A stretch of DNA of 64,000 bases from Xenophilus arseniciresistens (GCF_028023875.1 NZ_JAQIPB010000007.1:248001-312000), one strand, 5' to 3'; counted from the first letter of the stretch, positions 30,394-39,579 are shown. Translations and numbers: made by a program. The notes: generated from the sequence alone by a model not told the origin.

Positions 30394-30509
30394 TGAGCCT
30401 CCTCACCCGCGCCAGCTTCCACACCGGCCCGCCGCGTCATTTCAACGAGCGATGGCGACGAACCGGTCCACCGCCTCACGCCCTGTCGCGTTCCTGCTTT
30501 CAAACATAA
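30393..30509 (+). CDS. Possible 38-aa ORF between ftsA and ftsZ
   Basis: An ATG shares one base with the ftsA stop (TGATG), with GGGGA eight to twelve bases upstream, and opens 38 codons ending 51 bases before ftsZ. The peptide is basic with Pro, His and Arg and no recognisable domain. It may simply be untranslated leader of ftsZ; the coupling geometry is the only support. Confidence 0.2.
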   Translation: MSLLTRASFHTGPPRHFNERWRRTGPPPHALSRSCFQT

Positions 30510-30560
30510 ATCGTCAGTCTTCAATCCATACGGCAACTGCAAGCAATCCAGGAGTTCACG

Positions 30561-31754
30561 ATGCCCATCGAAATGATCGAACCCAATGAAGAGTTCAACC
30601 AAGGCACGCAAATCAAGGTGATCGGCGTCGGCGGCGGCGGCGGCAATGCCGTGGCGCACATGATCGCCCGCAGCGTGCAAGGCGTGGAGTTCATCTGCGC
30701 CAACACCGACGCACAGGCACTGGTGCGCAACAACGCGCACAAGTCCATCCAGCTGGGCCAGACCGGCCGTGGCGCCGGCAGCAAGCCCCAGGTGGGCCGC
30801 GATGCCGCCGAGCTGGCGGTGGACGACATCCGCACCTCGATCGAAGGCGCGCACATGCTGTTCATCACGGCAGGCATGGGCGGCGGCACGGGCACGGGCG
30901 CTGCGCCCGTGATCGCGCGCGTGGCCAAGGAAATGGGCATCCTCACCGTCGGCGTGGTCACCAAGCCCTTCGACTGGGAAGGCGGCAAGCGCATGAACAA
31001 CGCCGAGACCGGCCTGGCCGAGCTGGAGGCCAATGTCGATTCGCTGATCGTGATCCTCAACGAGAAGCTGCTCGACGTGCTGGGCGACGACGTGACGCAG
31101 GAGCAGGCCTTCGCCCATGCCAACGACGTGCTCAAGAACGCCGTGGGCGGCATCGCCGAAATCATCAACGAGTACGGCCACGTGAACGTCGACTTCGAAG
31201 ACGTGCGCACCGTGATGGGCGAGCCCGGCAAGGCCATGATGGGCACGGCCTCGGCCAGCGGCCCGGACCGCGCGCGCATCGCATCGGAGCAGGCCGTGGC
31301 CTGCCCGCTGCTCGAAGGCATCGACCTGTCGGGCGCCAAGGGTGTGCTGGTGCTGGTCACGGCGTCGAAGGGCTCGCTCAAGCTGTCCGAATCGAAGCTG
31401 GCGATGAACACCATCCGCGCCTACGCCTCGCCCGACGCGCACGTGATCTACGGCGCCGCCTATGACGAGTCACTGGGCGACGAGATGCGCGTCACGGTGG
31501 TGGCCACCGGCCTGTCGCACCAGAACGCCCAACGCAGCGCGCCCGAGCTGCAGGTCATCCGCACCGGCACCGACAACATCGGCTTCCAGGTGCCCACCCT
31601 GGGCACGGGCGCCCAGCCCAGCTACGACAGCGTGGCCGTGCCCAGTGTGTGGCGCACCAACCGCACCATGGCCGCGGCCAAGGTGGATGCGCTGTCGTCG
31701 GGGGGGATGGACGATTTCGAGATCCCCGCATTCCTCCGCCGCCAAGCCGATTGA
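30561..31754 (+). CDS. ftsZ: Cell division GTPase FtsZ
   Basis: Tubulin-like GTPase that forms the Z ring, 397 aa. GTP motifs IKVIGVGGGGGNAV near residue 15 and the tubulin signature GGGTGTG near 109 are present. The T7 synergy-loop region is NVDFEDVRTVM. The C-terminal peptide DDFEIPAFLRRQAD, which binds FtsA and other partners, is complete. A ribosome site AGGAG lies before the ATG. The 166-base gap after ftsA is the largest within the cluster and may hold an extra promoter. The stop codon lies inside a large palindrome. Confidence 0.98.
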   Translation: MPIEMIEPNEEFNQGTQIKVIGVGGGGGNAVAHMIARSVQGVEFICANTDAQALVRNNAHKSIQLGQTGRGAGSKPQVGRDAAELAVDDIRTSIEGAHMLFITAGMGGGTGTGAAPVIARVAKEMGILTVGVVTKPFDWEGGKRMNNAETGLAELEANVDSLIVILNEKLLDVLGDDVTQEQAFAHANDVLKNAVGGIAEIINEYGHVNVDFEDVRTVMGEPGKAMMGTASASGPDRARIASEQAVACPLLEGIDLSGAKGVLVLVTASKGSLKLSESKLAMNTIRAYASPDAHVIYGAAYDESLGDEMRVTVVATGLSHQNAQRSAPELQVIRTGTDNIGFQVPTLGTGAQPSYDSVAVPSVWRTNRTMAAAKVDALSSGGMDDFEIPAFLRRQAD

Positions 31755-31871
31755 TGCCTCATACGGCTACTGCGCGCCCCGATCTTGCGCCTGCGGTCCT
31801 CGCCGTACGAGAGTACGGCTGCGGTCCTCGACGCAACCTCGGGGCGCTCGCTACGCCGTCTGAGGCATCAA
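31751..31871. repeat. 121-bp interrupted palindrome at the ftsZ stop
   Basis: The outer arms TTGATGCCTCATACGGC and its complement (31855-31871) match at 16 of 17 positions. The inner arms share GCGCCCCGA, TTGCG and GCGGTCCTC blocks with small bulges. The centre is GTAC-GAGA-GTAC (31805-31816). TGCGGTCCTCG also occurs twice as a direct repeat. It separates ftsZ from lpxC and could fold into one long hairpin. It may be a terminator-like or REP-like element. Confidence 0.7.
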
Positions 31872-31966
31872 TCTCGAGGGTGGGATCCGTCGGGTTGCAT
31901 CTGCCTCCCCTTCCGGCTATCGCGGTCATAGGCTGAATGGCGGTACGGAAGGGCGGGTTGCAAAAT

Positions 31967-31979
31967 TACAATGCCGCGG
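31967..31979 (+). promoter_or_regulatory. -10 box placed for leaderless lpxC mRNA
   Basis: TACAAT (31967-31972) is followed by six bases and then the GTG proposed as the lpxC start. There is no Shine-Dalgarno between them. Confidence 0.5.
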
Positions 31980-32902
31980 TGCTGCAACAACGAACTCTCA
32001 AGTCCATCTCCCGCGCCGTGGGCGTGGGGCTGCACAGCGGGCAGCGGGTGGAGCTGACGCTGCGGCCCGCACCGGCCGACACGGGCATCGTGTTCCGGCG
32101 CGTGGACCTGCCCGAGCCCGTGGACATCCCCATGCGCGCCGATTCGGTGACGGACACGCGGCTGGCTTCCACGGTGTCCAGGGGCGGCGCCAAGGTGCAG
32201 ACCGTCGAACACATCATGTCGGCCTGCGCCGGGCTGGGCATCGACAACCTCTACATCGACATCACGGCCGACGAGGTGCCCATCCTCGACGGCTCGGCAT
32301 CCTCTTTCGTCTTCCTGCTGCAAAGCGCGGGCATCGAGTTCCAGAAGGCGCCGCGGCGCTTCCTGAAGGTGCTGCGCCCGGTGGAAGTGCGCGAAGGCGA
32401 GGGCGACGACCTCAAGTGGGCGCGGCTGGAGCCCTACCACGGCTACAAGCTCAGCTTCGAGATCGACTTCGACCACCGCGTGGTCAGCGCCACGGGCCAG
32501 CGCTTCGAGTTTGACCTGGGCAGCGGCCAGTACAACCGCGACATCGCGCGGGCCCGCACCTTTGGCTTCACCAAGGAAGTTGAGTACATGCGCAGCAAGG
32601 GCCTGGCCCTGGGCGGCGGGCTGGACAACGCCATCGTGATGGACGACACCAAGGTGCTCAATGCCGGCGGGCTGCGCTACGACGACGAGTTCGTCAAGCA
32701 CAAGATCCTCGACGCGATGGGCGACCTCTACATCGTGGGCCATCCGCTGCTGGCGGCCTACAGCGCCTTTCGCTCGGGCCACGCACTGAACAACAAGCTG
32801 CTGCGCGAGCTGCAGAGCCAGCCCGGCGCCTGCGAACTCGTGACCTTCGAGAGCGAGCGCGCCGCCCCGCGCGGCTTCAACGACATCGCGCGCGCCTGGT
32901 AG
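31979..32902 (+). CDS. lpxC: UDP-3-O-acyl-GlcNAc deacetylase LpxC
   Basis: Zinc deacetylase of the committed step of lipid A synthesis, 307 aa from a GTG start. The start is chosen because the protein then begins [21 protein letters not shown], the family N-terminus. The ATG at 31937 would add 14 residues not seen in the family. Zinc-site motifs VEHIMSA (His near 80) and HKILDAMGD (near 238) are intact, as is the later GHALNN. In many proteobacteria lpxC follows ftsZ, as here. Confidence 0.94.
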   Translation: MLQQRTLKSISRAVGVGLHSGQRVELTLRPAPADTGIVFRRVDLPEPVDIPMRADSVTDTRLASTVSRGGAKVQTVEHIMSACAGLGIDNLYIDITADEVPILDGSASSFVFLLQSAGIEFQKAPRRFLKVLRPVEVREGEGDDLKWARLEPYHGYKLSFEIDFDHRVVSATGQRFEFDLGSGQYNRDIARARTFGFTKEVEYMRSKGLALGGGLDNAIVMDDTKVLNAGGLRYDDEFVKHKILDAMGDLYIVGHPLLAAYSAFRSGHALNNKLLRELQSQPGACELVTFESERAAPRGFNDIARAW

Positions 32903-32934
32903 GCGGCCGCTGCGCGCACATCCCGGTTCTTTTC

Positions 32935-33111
32935 ATGCTGCTGTTCCGCTGGGCCATCCTGATGCTGCTGCTGGTGGCCGGCGTCTGCTTCATCTTCTAT
33001 GCCGCCACGGGCCGCCCGCACTACCGCCGCATCGGCTGGATCGTGCTCAAGTGGACCCTGCTGGCCGCGCTGGGCTTCTTTGCAGTGCTGATTGCGGAGC
33101 GCGTGGCTTAG
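32935..33111 (+). CDS. Small two-helix membrane protein, 58 aa
   Basis: An ATG 32 bases after lpxC opens 58 codons. It encodes two hydrophobic helices (about 5-22 and 36-54) joined by a basic loop (GRPHYRRIGW). The spacing, the clean membrane topology and the GC3-rich codon use support a real gene. I do not recognise a family. Its stop overlaps by four bases the stop of the convergent GNAT gene. Confidence 0.6.
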   Translation: MLLFRWAILMLLLVAGVCFIFYAATGRPHYRRIGWIVLKWTLLAALGFFAVLIAERVA

Positions 33112-33584
33112 GGCGCGTTGCTGCTGCGGCCCAGTTGCAAAGACATGAACACGCTGTGCGCGTTCTCCTGGTAGCTGCCAAAGGGCCCGCAATAAGAAAA
33201 GCCAAAGCTTTGGTAGAGCCTTTGCGCCGGTAGAAAGTCCGGATGGGCGCCGGTCTCCAGGCTCAGCGTCTCATAACCGCGCTGCCGGGCCACCTCCACG
33301 ATGTGCGCCAGCACCGCGCGCCCGGCCCCTCGGCCGCGCAAGGCCTTGGGCGTGCGCATGGACTTCACCTCGCCCTGCGTCGCGCTCAGTTCACGCAGCG
33401 CACCGCAGCCCAGCAAGGTTTCACCGTCCCACACCGTCCAGAAGCTGATCCCGGGCGCGCGCAGCTTCGTCACATCCAGCGCAAACACCTGCTCGGGCGG
33501 TGACAGCTCGAACATATTGGCCAGATGCTCGTTCAGCAGCGCGAGCACCTGGGGGTGGGTGAGGTCGTCGGGTTTGATTTGCAT
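33108..33584 (-). CDS. GNAT family N-acetyltransferase
   Basis: Acetyl-CoA-dependent acetyltransferase of unknown substrate, 158 aa. The acetyl-CoA loop TPKALRGRGAGRAVLAHIV is near residue 80, with the preceding strand GEVKSM and the later SLETG and SFGF motifs typical of small GNAT enzymes. It is the last gene of the minus-strand block and lies 62 bases after ruvC. Confidence 0.9.
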   Translation of the reverse strand: MQIKPDDLTHPQVLALLNEHLANMFELSPPEQVFALDVTKLRAPGISFWTVWDGETLLGCGALRELSATQGEVKSMRTPKALRGRGAGRAVLAHIVEVARQRGYETLSLETGAHPDFLPAQRLYQSFGFSYCGPFGSYQENAHSVFMSLQLGRSSNAP

Positions 33585-33646
33585 GAAGCAGGGCGGACCT
33601 TGGTGGGTGGAACGAGCAGCCGGCGCGCGAACCCAATAGGCGCGCT

Positions 33647-34195
33647 TCAGCGCGTGCGCCCACCCCGGTACTGCCCCGTGACCCTTCCGGCCAGCGTGGT
33701 GGCCTGGCCCAGCCGTGCGAGTGTGCGGCCCACCTGGGCATGGGTGATGGCCAGGCCCAGTGCGTCGGCGGCGTCGCTGCCGGGCGGGCCGGGCAGTTGC
33801 AGCAGGCGCTGCACCATGGCCTGCACCTGGGCCTTGGCGGCGCCGCCGTGGCCGGCCACGGCCTGCTTCATCTGCAGGGCCGTGTATTCGGCCACCGTCA
33901 GCTCGCGGCTGACCAGGGCCGCGATGCAGGCGCCGCGCGCCTGGCCCAGGCGCAGGGTGGACTGCGGGTTGACGTTGACGAACACGATCTCGACGGCCGC
34001 GCTGTCGGGCTGGTAGCGCGCCACCAGTTCGCAGATGCCGTCGAACAGCACCTTCAGCCGCGCGGGCAGCTCGTCGGTGCCCATGTGCCGCGTGCTGATC
34101 GTGCCACTGGCCACATAGTGCTGCTGCGAGCCATCGGTGTCGATCACGCCGAAGCCAGTGACCTGCAGGCCGGGGTCGATGCCGAGGATGCGCAT
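33647..34195 (-). CDS. ruvC: Holliday junction resolvase RuvC
   Basis: Homodimeric endonuclease that cuts Holliday junctions in recombination, 182 aa. The N-terminal [19 protein letters not shown] carries the first catalytic Asp (Asp7). The central [10 protein letters not shown] contains the Glu, and the C-terminal [12 protein letters not shown] contains the paired Asp residues. ruvA and ruvB are not adjacent; they may lie elsewhere. Confidence 0.97.
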   Translation of the reverse strand: MRILGIDPGLQVTGFGVIDTDGSQQHYVASGTISTRHMGTDELPARLKVLFDGICELVARYQPDSAAVEIVFVNVNPQSTLRLGQARGACIAALVSRELTVAEYTALQMKQAVAGHGGAAKAQVQAMVQRLLQLPGPPGSDAADALGLAITHAQVGRTLARLGQATTLAGRVTGQYRGGRTR

Positions 34196-34211
34196 GCGTC
34201 GCGCCTGTTCT

Positions 34212-34946
34212 TCAGGGCAGGGCCACGCCGCCCATGCGGGCCGCGATGGTGGCCGTGCGGCCGTTGAGGTAGGGCGAGCGCGGACGCTTTTCGTAGAACT
34301 TCGGGCTGGGCAGCATCACGGCCAGGCGCGCGGCTTCGTGCGCGCTGAGCCGGTCGGCGCTCTTGCGGAAGTAGTGCTGCGCGGCGGCTTCGGCGCCGAA
34401 CACGCCTTCGCCCCATTCGACGTTGTTGAGGTAGATCTCGAGGATGCGCTGCTTGCTCAGCAGGGCCTCCAGCACCAGCGAAAGCATCAGTTCCTGGCCC
34501 TTGCGCAGCAGGGTGCGCTCGCCCGACAGCAGCAGGTTCTTGGCCAGTTGCTGCGTGATGGTGGAGCCGCCGCGCAGGCGCGGCTCGCGCGCGGTGCGGC
34601 CCTGGGCCTCGGCGCGCGCGGCGCGGGCTTCGGCCTTGGCGTTGCGCTCGCGCGCTCGCTCGATGGCCTCCCATTCCACGCCGCCATGCTCGCCGAAGCC
34701 GGCGTCCTCGCTGGCGATCACGGCGCGCTTGAGCTGGTCGCTGATCTGCGCATAGGGCACCCATTGCTGGCGCCAGCCGGCTTCGGCGCCATCGCGGCTG
34801 GCGATCTGCCACATCTCGGAGCGCTGGAAGGTGGTGGACTGCGGATCGATCAGCAGCATGGCCGCGATGCGCAGCACGAAGAAGAGCTGCAGTGCCACGC
34901 CGGCCAGCAGCAGGCAGCCGATCCAGCGCAGCAGCGGCCGGATCAT
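34212..34946 (-). CDS. mtgA: Monofunctional glycosyltransferase MtgA
   Basis: GT51 peptidoglycan glycosyltransferase with one N-terminal transmembrane helix (about 7-30), 244 aa. Motifs of the fold are visible: [14 protein letters not shown] (catalytic Glu near 83), [17 protein letters not shown] near 126 and [13 protein letters not shown] near 168. A charged Ala/Arg/Glu insert lies at about 97-120. The ATG overlaps the aroE stop by four bases. It has no transpeptidase domain. Confidence 0.95.
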   Translation of the reverse strand: MIRPLLRWIGCLLLAGVALQLFFVLRIAAMLLIDPQSTTFQRSEMWQIASRDGAEAGWRQQWVPYAQISDQLKRAVIASEDAGFGEHGGVEWEAIERARERNAKAEARAARAEAQGRTAREPRLRGGSTITQQLAKNLLLSGERTLLRKGQELMLSLVLEALLSKQRILEIYLNNVEWGEGVFGAEAAAQHYFRKSADRLSAHEAARLAVMLPSPKFYEKRPRSPYLNGRTATIAARMGGVALP

Positions 34947-35812
34947 GATGCGTTCTGGTTCTGCTGCTGCAGGTGGGCGCGCAGCTCCTGCAGCACCTGC
35001 GCGGCCGGCGGGCGCACGCCGCGCCACAGCGCGAAGGCCTCGGCCGCCTGCTCCACCAGCATGCCCAGCCCGTCGCGCGCCTGCGCGCCATGGGCCTGCG
35101 CCCAGGCCATGAAGCCGGCGGCGGCGGGGCCGTACATCATGTCGACGGCCAGTGCGCCGGGGCGCAGCACGCTGGCTGCCACCGGCACTTCGCCGCCGGC
35201 CAGGCTGGAAGCGGTGGCGTTGATGACCACGTCGTAGTCGCCCGGCACTTCGGCCAGTCCGCAGGCCTGCAGCGTCACGCCATGCGTGGCTGCCAGCGCG
35301 GCATGGCGCTGCACCAGCGCATGGGCCTTGTCGGCGCTGCGGTTGCACAGCACCAGCCGGCGCAGGCCCGCGCCCAGCAGCGGGCCCAGCACGCCGGCCG
35401 AGGCGCCGCCTGCGCCCACCAGCAGCAGATCGGCACCCGCGAGCGGCCGCCCGGCGTTGTGCAGGATGTCGTTGACCAGGCCCGCGCCGTCGGTGTTGTC
35501 GCCCAGGATGCGGCCGTCCGCCTCGAAGCGCAGCGTGTTGACGGCCTGCGCCAGCTCGGCGCGCGGCGTGCGTTCGGTGGCCAGCGCGGCGGCGTCGAAC
35601 TTGAAGGGAACGGTGACGTTGCAGCCGCCTGCGCGGTCGCCAGCGGCATGCGCCTCGTCGCGAAAGGCCTGCACGCTGGCGGCAAAACCGTCCACCGGCG
35701 CCAGGCGGCGTGCGTAGTCCAGCGACTGGCCCGCGAGTGTGGCGAAGCGGGCGTGGATCCAGGGCGAGCGGCTGTGCTCGACGGGGTTGCCGATGACGCA
35801 GTAGCGATCCAT
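34943..35812 (-). CDS. aroE: Shikimate dehydrogenase
   Basis: NADPH-dependent reductase of the shikimate pathway, 289 aa. The N-terminal [17 protein letters not shown] motif and the catalytic Lys in [10 protein letters not shown] (near 67) are present. The nucleotide loop is [11 protein letters not shown] near 132. It lies in the minus-strand block with mtgA, an arrangement often seen in betaproteobacteria. Its pathway product feeds aromatic amino acids, whose first enzyme is encoded at 45382. Confidence 0.96.
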   Translation of the reverse strand: MDRYCVIGNPVEHSRSPWIHARFATLAGQSLDYARRLAPVDGFAASVQAFRDEAHAAGDRAGGCNVTVPFKFDAAALATERTPRAELAQAVNTLRFEADGRILGDNTDGAGLVNDILHNAGRPLAGADLLLVGAGGASAGVLGPLLGAGLRRLVLCNRSADKAHALVQRHAALAATHGVTLQACGLAEVPGDYDVVINATASSLAGGEVPVAASVLRPGALAVDMMYGPAAAGFMAWAQAHGAQARDGLGMLVEQAAEAFALWRGVRPPAAQVLQELRAHLQQQNQNAS

Positions 35813-35850
35813 GAATGCGAAAAGAAGAAGAAAAAAGCCGTGTGGGCGGT

Positions 35851-36732
35851 TCAGTTGGCGGGCGTGCCGCCCAGGCTGCTGTTGCTGACCTGCGTTTCGA
35901 GTGCACCTTCGCGCGTGAACTTGAAGCGCGAGGGCATGAGCAACTGGTCGGTCTGGCGGCGCATGGCGTCGGTGAAGCGGCCGAAGTTGCCGATGCTGGC
36001 CACGATGGCCTGGGCGCGCCGGTCCAGCTCGCGGTTGCCCGAGCTTTCGACGATCTCGGTGCCCAGCAGGCGGCCGTCGTGGTTGACGTGCACGATCATG
36101 GTCAGCTCGCCATAGAGCTTGCGGCCGCCCACTTCGGGAAAGCGCTCGGTGCCGCGCGCCTCGATGCGCCGGCGCAGCGTGTCCACGTACACGGCGTAGG
36201 CGGCCTCGCGCGTGGCCGGGCTCACGTAGCGGCGCTTGGGCCGGGCGTTCTCTTCGTTCACACGCCGCTCGATGGCGGCCAGCAGCTCCAGCAGCTGGCG
36301 CCGCTTTTCCTCCTGCGCCGCCTCGTCCGAAGGCTGGCTGGCCTGCCGCTGGTCGGGTCGCGGCAGCGCGGCCAGCTGATCGCGCACCTGCGCCAGCAGC
36401 ATCATCTGCTGCTCCTGCAGCGCGTCGATGCGCCGCTGCGCCTCTTCGGCCGAGTCGCCCACGGTGGTGAAGACCGAAGGCGGCAGCGGGCTGGTGGCGA
36501 TGCCCTTGGCCAGGTCACCGCCGCCGGCCAGCGAGGTCTGCGCCACGGCCTGCGCCTTCTCGGGCACTTCGCCGCGGCCCTTGGCATTGACCAGAATGAC
36601 CTCCAGCGGCGATTCCTCGAACACGCGGTTGAAGGTCTCGGGGGCCGCGAAGCGCACGGCCAGCAAGGCCGCATGGGCCAGCACGGACAGCGCCAGGGCG
36701 ATCTGCAGGGTGCTGAACTTGCGAGGCTTCAT
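35851..36732 (-). CDS. TonB C-terminal-domain envelope protein
   Basis: Protein with a single N-terminal membrane anchor (about 9-27), a long charged helical periplasmic spacer with Gln/Glu-rich segments (about 95-160) and a C-terminal TonB-like domain (about 180-270, including [19 protein letters not shown]). It is 293 aa. Unlike classical TonB it lacks a Pro-Lys-rich spacer, and no exbB or exbD is adjacent. It may be an energy-transducing or structural envelope protein. It sits between the RNase II family gene and aroE. Confidence 0.85.
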   Translation of the reverse strand: MKPRKFSTLQIALALSVLAHAALLAVRFAAPETFNRVFEESPLEVILVNAKGRGEVPEKAQAVAQTSLAGGGDLAKGIATSPLPPSVFTTVGDSAEEAQRRIDALQEQQMMLLAQVRDQLAALPRPDQRQASQPSDEAAQEEKRRQLLELLAAIERRVNEENARPKRRYVSPATREAAYAVYVDTLRRRIEARGTERFPEVGGRKLYGELTMIVHVNHDGRLLGTEIVESSGNRELDRRAQAIVASIGNFGRFTDAMRRQTDQLLMPSRFKFTREGALETQVSNSSLGGTPAN

Positions 36733-36778
36733 GGCGCTGGGCGCAAAGGGCGGGGTGGGTGGAGTGGGTGGGCCGTGA

Positions 36779-38848
36779 TCAGGACGCGGTGCTGGCCACA
36801 GGGCTGTCGGCGTCGGCTTCGGACACGTCCACGGCGATGGCCAGCGGCCCGGCCGCGGCCATCTCGTCGTCGGCCTCGGTGTCGTCCAGGGTTTGCGGCG
36901 CGGAGTTCGGGTCGAGGTGATCGACCACCGTGGCGCTGACGGCCAGGCCGATCAGGTCGATGTCGCCCAGCCGCACGCGCACGCGGCTGCCGCGCGGCAG
37001 GCCCTGGGCGCCCAGCACGGGCAGCACCAGCGGCAGCGCGTCGGCACGCACCAGGGTGTCTCCGGCGCCGCCGTCCTTGATGAGGGCGGCGTCCAGCTCC
37101 TGGATGTTCTGCTGCTGCAGGTACTTGAGCGTCCAGAAGCGCTCCATGCCGCCCTGGTAGGCGTTGTAGCTGCTGTAGGCGGCGTCGAAGCCCGAGAGGA
37201 TGGAGAACAGCTCCGAATCCTTGGGCTTGAAGGGCGCGGCCAGCGCGGCGGTGCGGCCATGGCGCGCGGCGGCAATGATCTGCCACTGGTTGACCAGGTC
37301 GGTGTAGCGGCGCAGCGGCGATGTGCTCCAGGCGTAGCTCTTCACGCCCAGGCCCGCATGCGGCAGCGACTTGGTGCCCATGCGCACCTTGATGCCGGGC
37401 GCCAGGCTGGCCTGGCTGCGGTACAGGCCGGGCACGCCCAGCTCGCCCAGCCAGGCGCCCCAGGTGCTGTTGGCCAGGATCATGGCCTCGGCCACGATCA
37501 GGTCCAGCGGCGCGCCGCGGCGGCGGGTGCTGATCTGCACCTGCTCGGCGCCGGTGGGCTCCTCGCCCGTCACGCCGAGCAGGCGGAAGTTGTAGTCGGG
37601 CCGGCTGAAGGTCTCGGGCTTGCCGCGCATGGCTTCGCGGCCGGCCTTGAGGTGGCGGGCCAGCCGGAACAGGAAGGACAGCGGCACGCGCAGCGCTTCC
37701 ACCTCGGCGGGTGCGGGGCTGCCGTCGGGCCGGGTCAGCCAGGCTTCGTCGATCACGCTGTCGAGCTGGTCATGGCGCAGGTTCAGCGCGATGTTCACGC
37801 GCTCGAGCCGCGTTTCGGTGCCCAGCACGTCCAGCGTCTGCTCGTTGAAGCGCACGTACAGCGACAGCGCGGGCCGCTCGCCGCCATCGAGCAGCGTGTA
37901 GGTCTGCACCACGGCGTCGGGCAGCATCGTGATCTTGTGGCCCGGCATGTAGACCGTGGACATGCGCGCGCGCGCCACCTGGTCCAGGGGGCTGCCGGGC
38001 GCGATGGCCAGCGCTGGCGCCGCGATGTGGATGCCCACCGTCACGGTGCCGCTGCCGATGCCCTGCACCGACAGCGCGTCGTCGATCTCGGTGGTCTGCG
38101 AATCGTCGATGGAGAAGGCGTTGACGCCTTCGGCCAGCGGCAGGTCGTCGGCGATGGGGGGCGCCTCCAGCGCGCCGAAGCCCGTGCCCTTGGGGAAGTT
38201 CTCGAACAGGAAGCGCTTCCAGTGGAATTCGTAGGGCGAGTCGATGGCGCCCGCGCGTTCCAGCAGCTCCAGCGGTGCGCGCTGCGCGCTGCGCGAGGCC
38301 TCGACCACGGCCTTGTATTCGGGCGCGTTCTTGTCGGGCTTGAACAGGATCTTGTAGAGCTGCTCGCGAATGGCGGGCGGGCACTGGCCCTGCGCCAGCG
38401 CAGCCGCCCACTCGGTGATCTGCGCCTGCTGGGCCTTTTTCTTCTCGATGGCGGCCAGGGCCTGCTGCACGATCTCGGCCGGTGCCTTCTTGAACCGGCC
38501 CTTGCCGGCGCGACGGAAGTAATGCGGCGCCTCGAACAGCGCGAACAGCGATGCGGCCTGCTGCGCCAGCGTGGGCTTGTCGCTGAAGTAATCGGCGGCC
38601 AGGTCGGCGAAGCCGAATTCCTCGTCGGAGGCGAACTCCCAGGCCAGGTCCAGGTCCATGCCGGCGGCCAGCGCGCGGGCTTGCGCCATCAGCTCGGCCG
38701 GGGCGGGTTTCTCGAAACGCAGCAGGATATTGGCTGCCTTGACCTTGACGCGCTTGCCGCTGTCAAGCTCGACCTGGGCCGAGCTCTCGGCTTCGGACAA
38801 CACGCGGCCCCCCAGGAATTTGCCGGCTTCATCGAACAGAACATACAT
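36779..38848 (-). CDS. RNB-domain ribonuclease (RNase II family)
   Basis: 3'-5' exoribonuclease of the RNase II/RNase R superfamily, 689 aa. The catalytic Asp cluster is in FSIDDSQTTEIDDALS near residue 250. The RNB block YMPGHKITMLP and the later STSPLRRYTDLVNQW near 520 are diagnostic. The N-terminal region (about 1-200) does not show the usual pair of cold-shock domains and is closer to the short RNB proteins of betaproteobacteria. The C-terminal tail is acidic. A -10-like hexamer lies six bases before the ATG. Confidence 0.9.
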   Translation of the reverse strand: MYVLFDEAGKFLGGRVLSEAESSAQVELDSGKRVKVKAANILLRFEKPAPAELMAQARALAAGMDLDLAWEFASDEEFGFADLAADYFSDKPTLAQQAASLFALFEAPHYFRRAGKGRFKKAPAEIVQQALAAIEKKKAQQAQITEWAAALAQGQCPPAIREQLYKILFKPDKNAPEYKAVVEASRSAQRAPLELLERAGAIDSPYEFHWKRFLFENFPKGTGFGALEAPPIADDLPLAEGVNAFSIDDSQTTEIDDALSVQGIGSGTVTVGIHIAAPALAIAPGSPLDQVARARMSTVYMPGHKITMLPDAVVQTYTLLDGGERPALSLYVRFNEQTLDVLGTETRLERVNIALNLRHDQLDSVIDEAWLTRPDGSPAPAEVEALRVPLSFLFRLARHLKAGREAMRGKPETFSRPDYNFRLLGVTGEEPTGAEQVQISTRRRGAPLDLIVAEAMILANSTWGAWLGELGVPGLYRSQASLAPGIKVRMGTKSLPHAGLGVKSYAWSTSPLRRYTDLVNQWQIIAAARHGRTAALAAPFKPKDSELFSILSGFDAAYSSYNAYQGGMERFWTLKYLQQQNIQELDAALIKDGGAGDTLVRADALPLVLPVLGAQGLPRGSRVRVRLGDIDLIGLAVSATVVDHLDPNSAPQTLDDTEADDEMAAAGPLAIAVDVSEADADSPVASTAS

Positions 38849-38860
38849 CCGGCAATTGTC
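38848..38860 (-). promoter_or_regulatory. -10 box placed for leaderless RNB mRNA
   Basis: On the minus strand GACAAT (38860-38855) is followed by six bases and then the ATG at 38848. No Shine-Dalgarno is present. Confidence 0.5.
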
Positions 38861-38905
38861 ACATGCGTGCCTGGCGGCGCCCGGTGCCAGGCCGGGGACC
38901 AGGTC

Positions 38906-39493
38906 TCAGCGAAGGCCGATGAATTCCATCACCGCATCGAGGTGCGCGGCCTCGAAATCGGACAGCGCATGGTCGCTGCCCGGCACCACGCGCTGCGGGC
39001 TGCCGGGGTAGCGCGCGCTCATCTCGCGCCAGTCCAGCACCTCGTCGCCCTGCGCGATCACGGCCAGCACGCGCGCGGGGTCCGGCAAGGGCCCCACTTT
39101 CAACGCCCGCAGTTCGGCGATGAAGCCGGGCTGGAAGAAAAAGCGCTGCTGCGGGTCGTGCCAGGCCTGTTGCTCGCCGATGTGGCGCGCCAGGTCGCGG
39201 GCCGGATCGACCGCGGGGTTCAGCAGCACGGCGCGGCAGCCCAGCCGGGCCGCGAGGTGCGTGGCATAGAAGCCGCCCAGCGAGGAGCCGATCACGGCCA
39301 TCCGCGCATGCGGCCAGCCGGCGATGCCGGCCAGCACGCCTGCCATGGCCTCGCGCGGGGAGGGCGGCAGCTGCGGGCACCACCAGTGCAGCTGTGGATG
39401 GTGCGCGGCCACCCACTGCGCCACCCGCTGCGCCTTGAAGGATTGCGGGGAGGAGCGGAAGCCGTGCAGGTAGAGAAGGTGGGTCGTGGGCAT
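38906..39493 (-). CDS. YqiA-like alpha/beta-hydrolase esterase
   Basis: Small esterase of the YqiA/YcfP group, 195 aa. It begins TTHLLYLHGFRSSPQSFKAQ, where HGF forms the oxyanion region. The nucleophile elbow is GSSLGGFYA (Ser near 70), the acid is in AQGDEVLDW and the catalytic His in GSDHALSDFE. The family often neighbours genes of nucleotide or lipid metabolism; here it lies between a lipoprotein gene and the RNase II family gene. The substrate is unknown. Confidence 0.88.
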   Translation of the reverse strand: MPTTHLLYLHGFRSSPQSFKAQRVAQWVAAHHPQLHWWCPQLPPSPREAMAGVLAGIAGWPHARMAVIGSSLGGFYATHLAARLGCRAVLLNPAVDPARDLARHIGEQQAWHDPQQRFFFQPGFIAELRALKVGPLPDPARVLAVIAQGDEVLDWREMSARYPGSPQRVVPGSDHALSDFEAAHLDAVMEFIGLR

Positions 39494-39526
39494 GGCGCGA
39501 CTTTAGGCCTTCGCCGCAGGCTCGCC

Positions 39527-39555
39527 GAAAAAGAAGAACCCGCCGAAGCGGGTTC
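39527..39555 (-). terminator. Intrinsic terminator after the lipoprotein gene
   Basis: On the minus strand an 8-bp perfect stem (GAACCCGC with GCGGGTTC, loop TTCG) is followed by TTCTTTTTC. It lies 25 bases after the stop of the lipoprotein gene and would separate it from the YqiA-like gene. Confidence 0.8.
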
Positions 39556-39579
39556 GCGAGGACGGCTGCCGCAGGCCGC

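Noticed and set aside
31855-31864. GCCGTCTGA resembling a Neisseria DNA uptake sequence
   Set aside because: It occurs once, as part of the palindrome after ftsZ, and the flanking genes are not neisserial.
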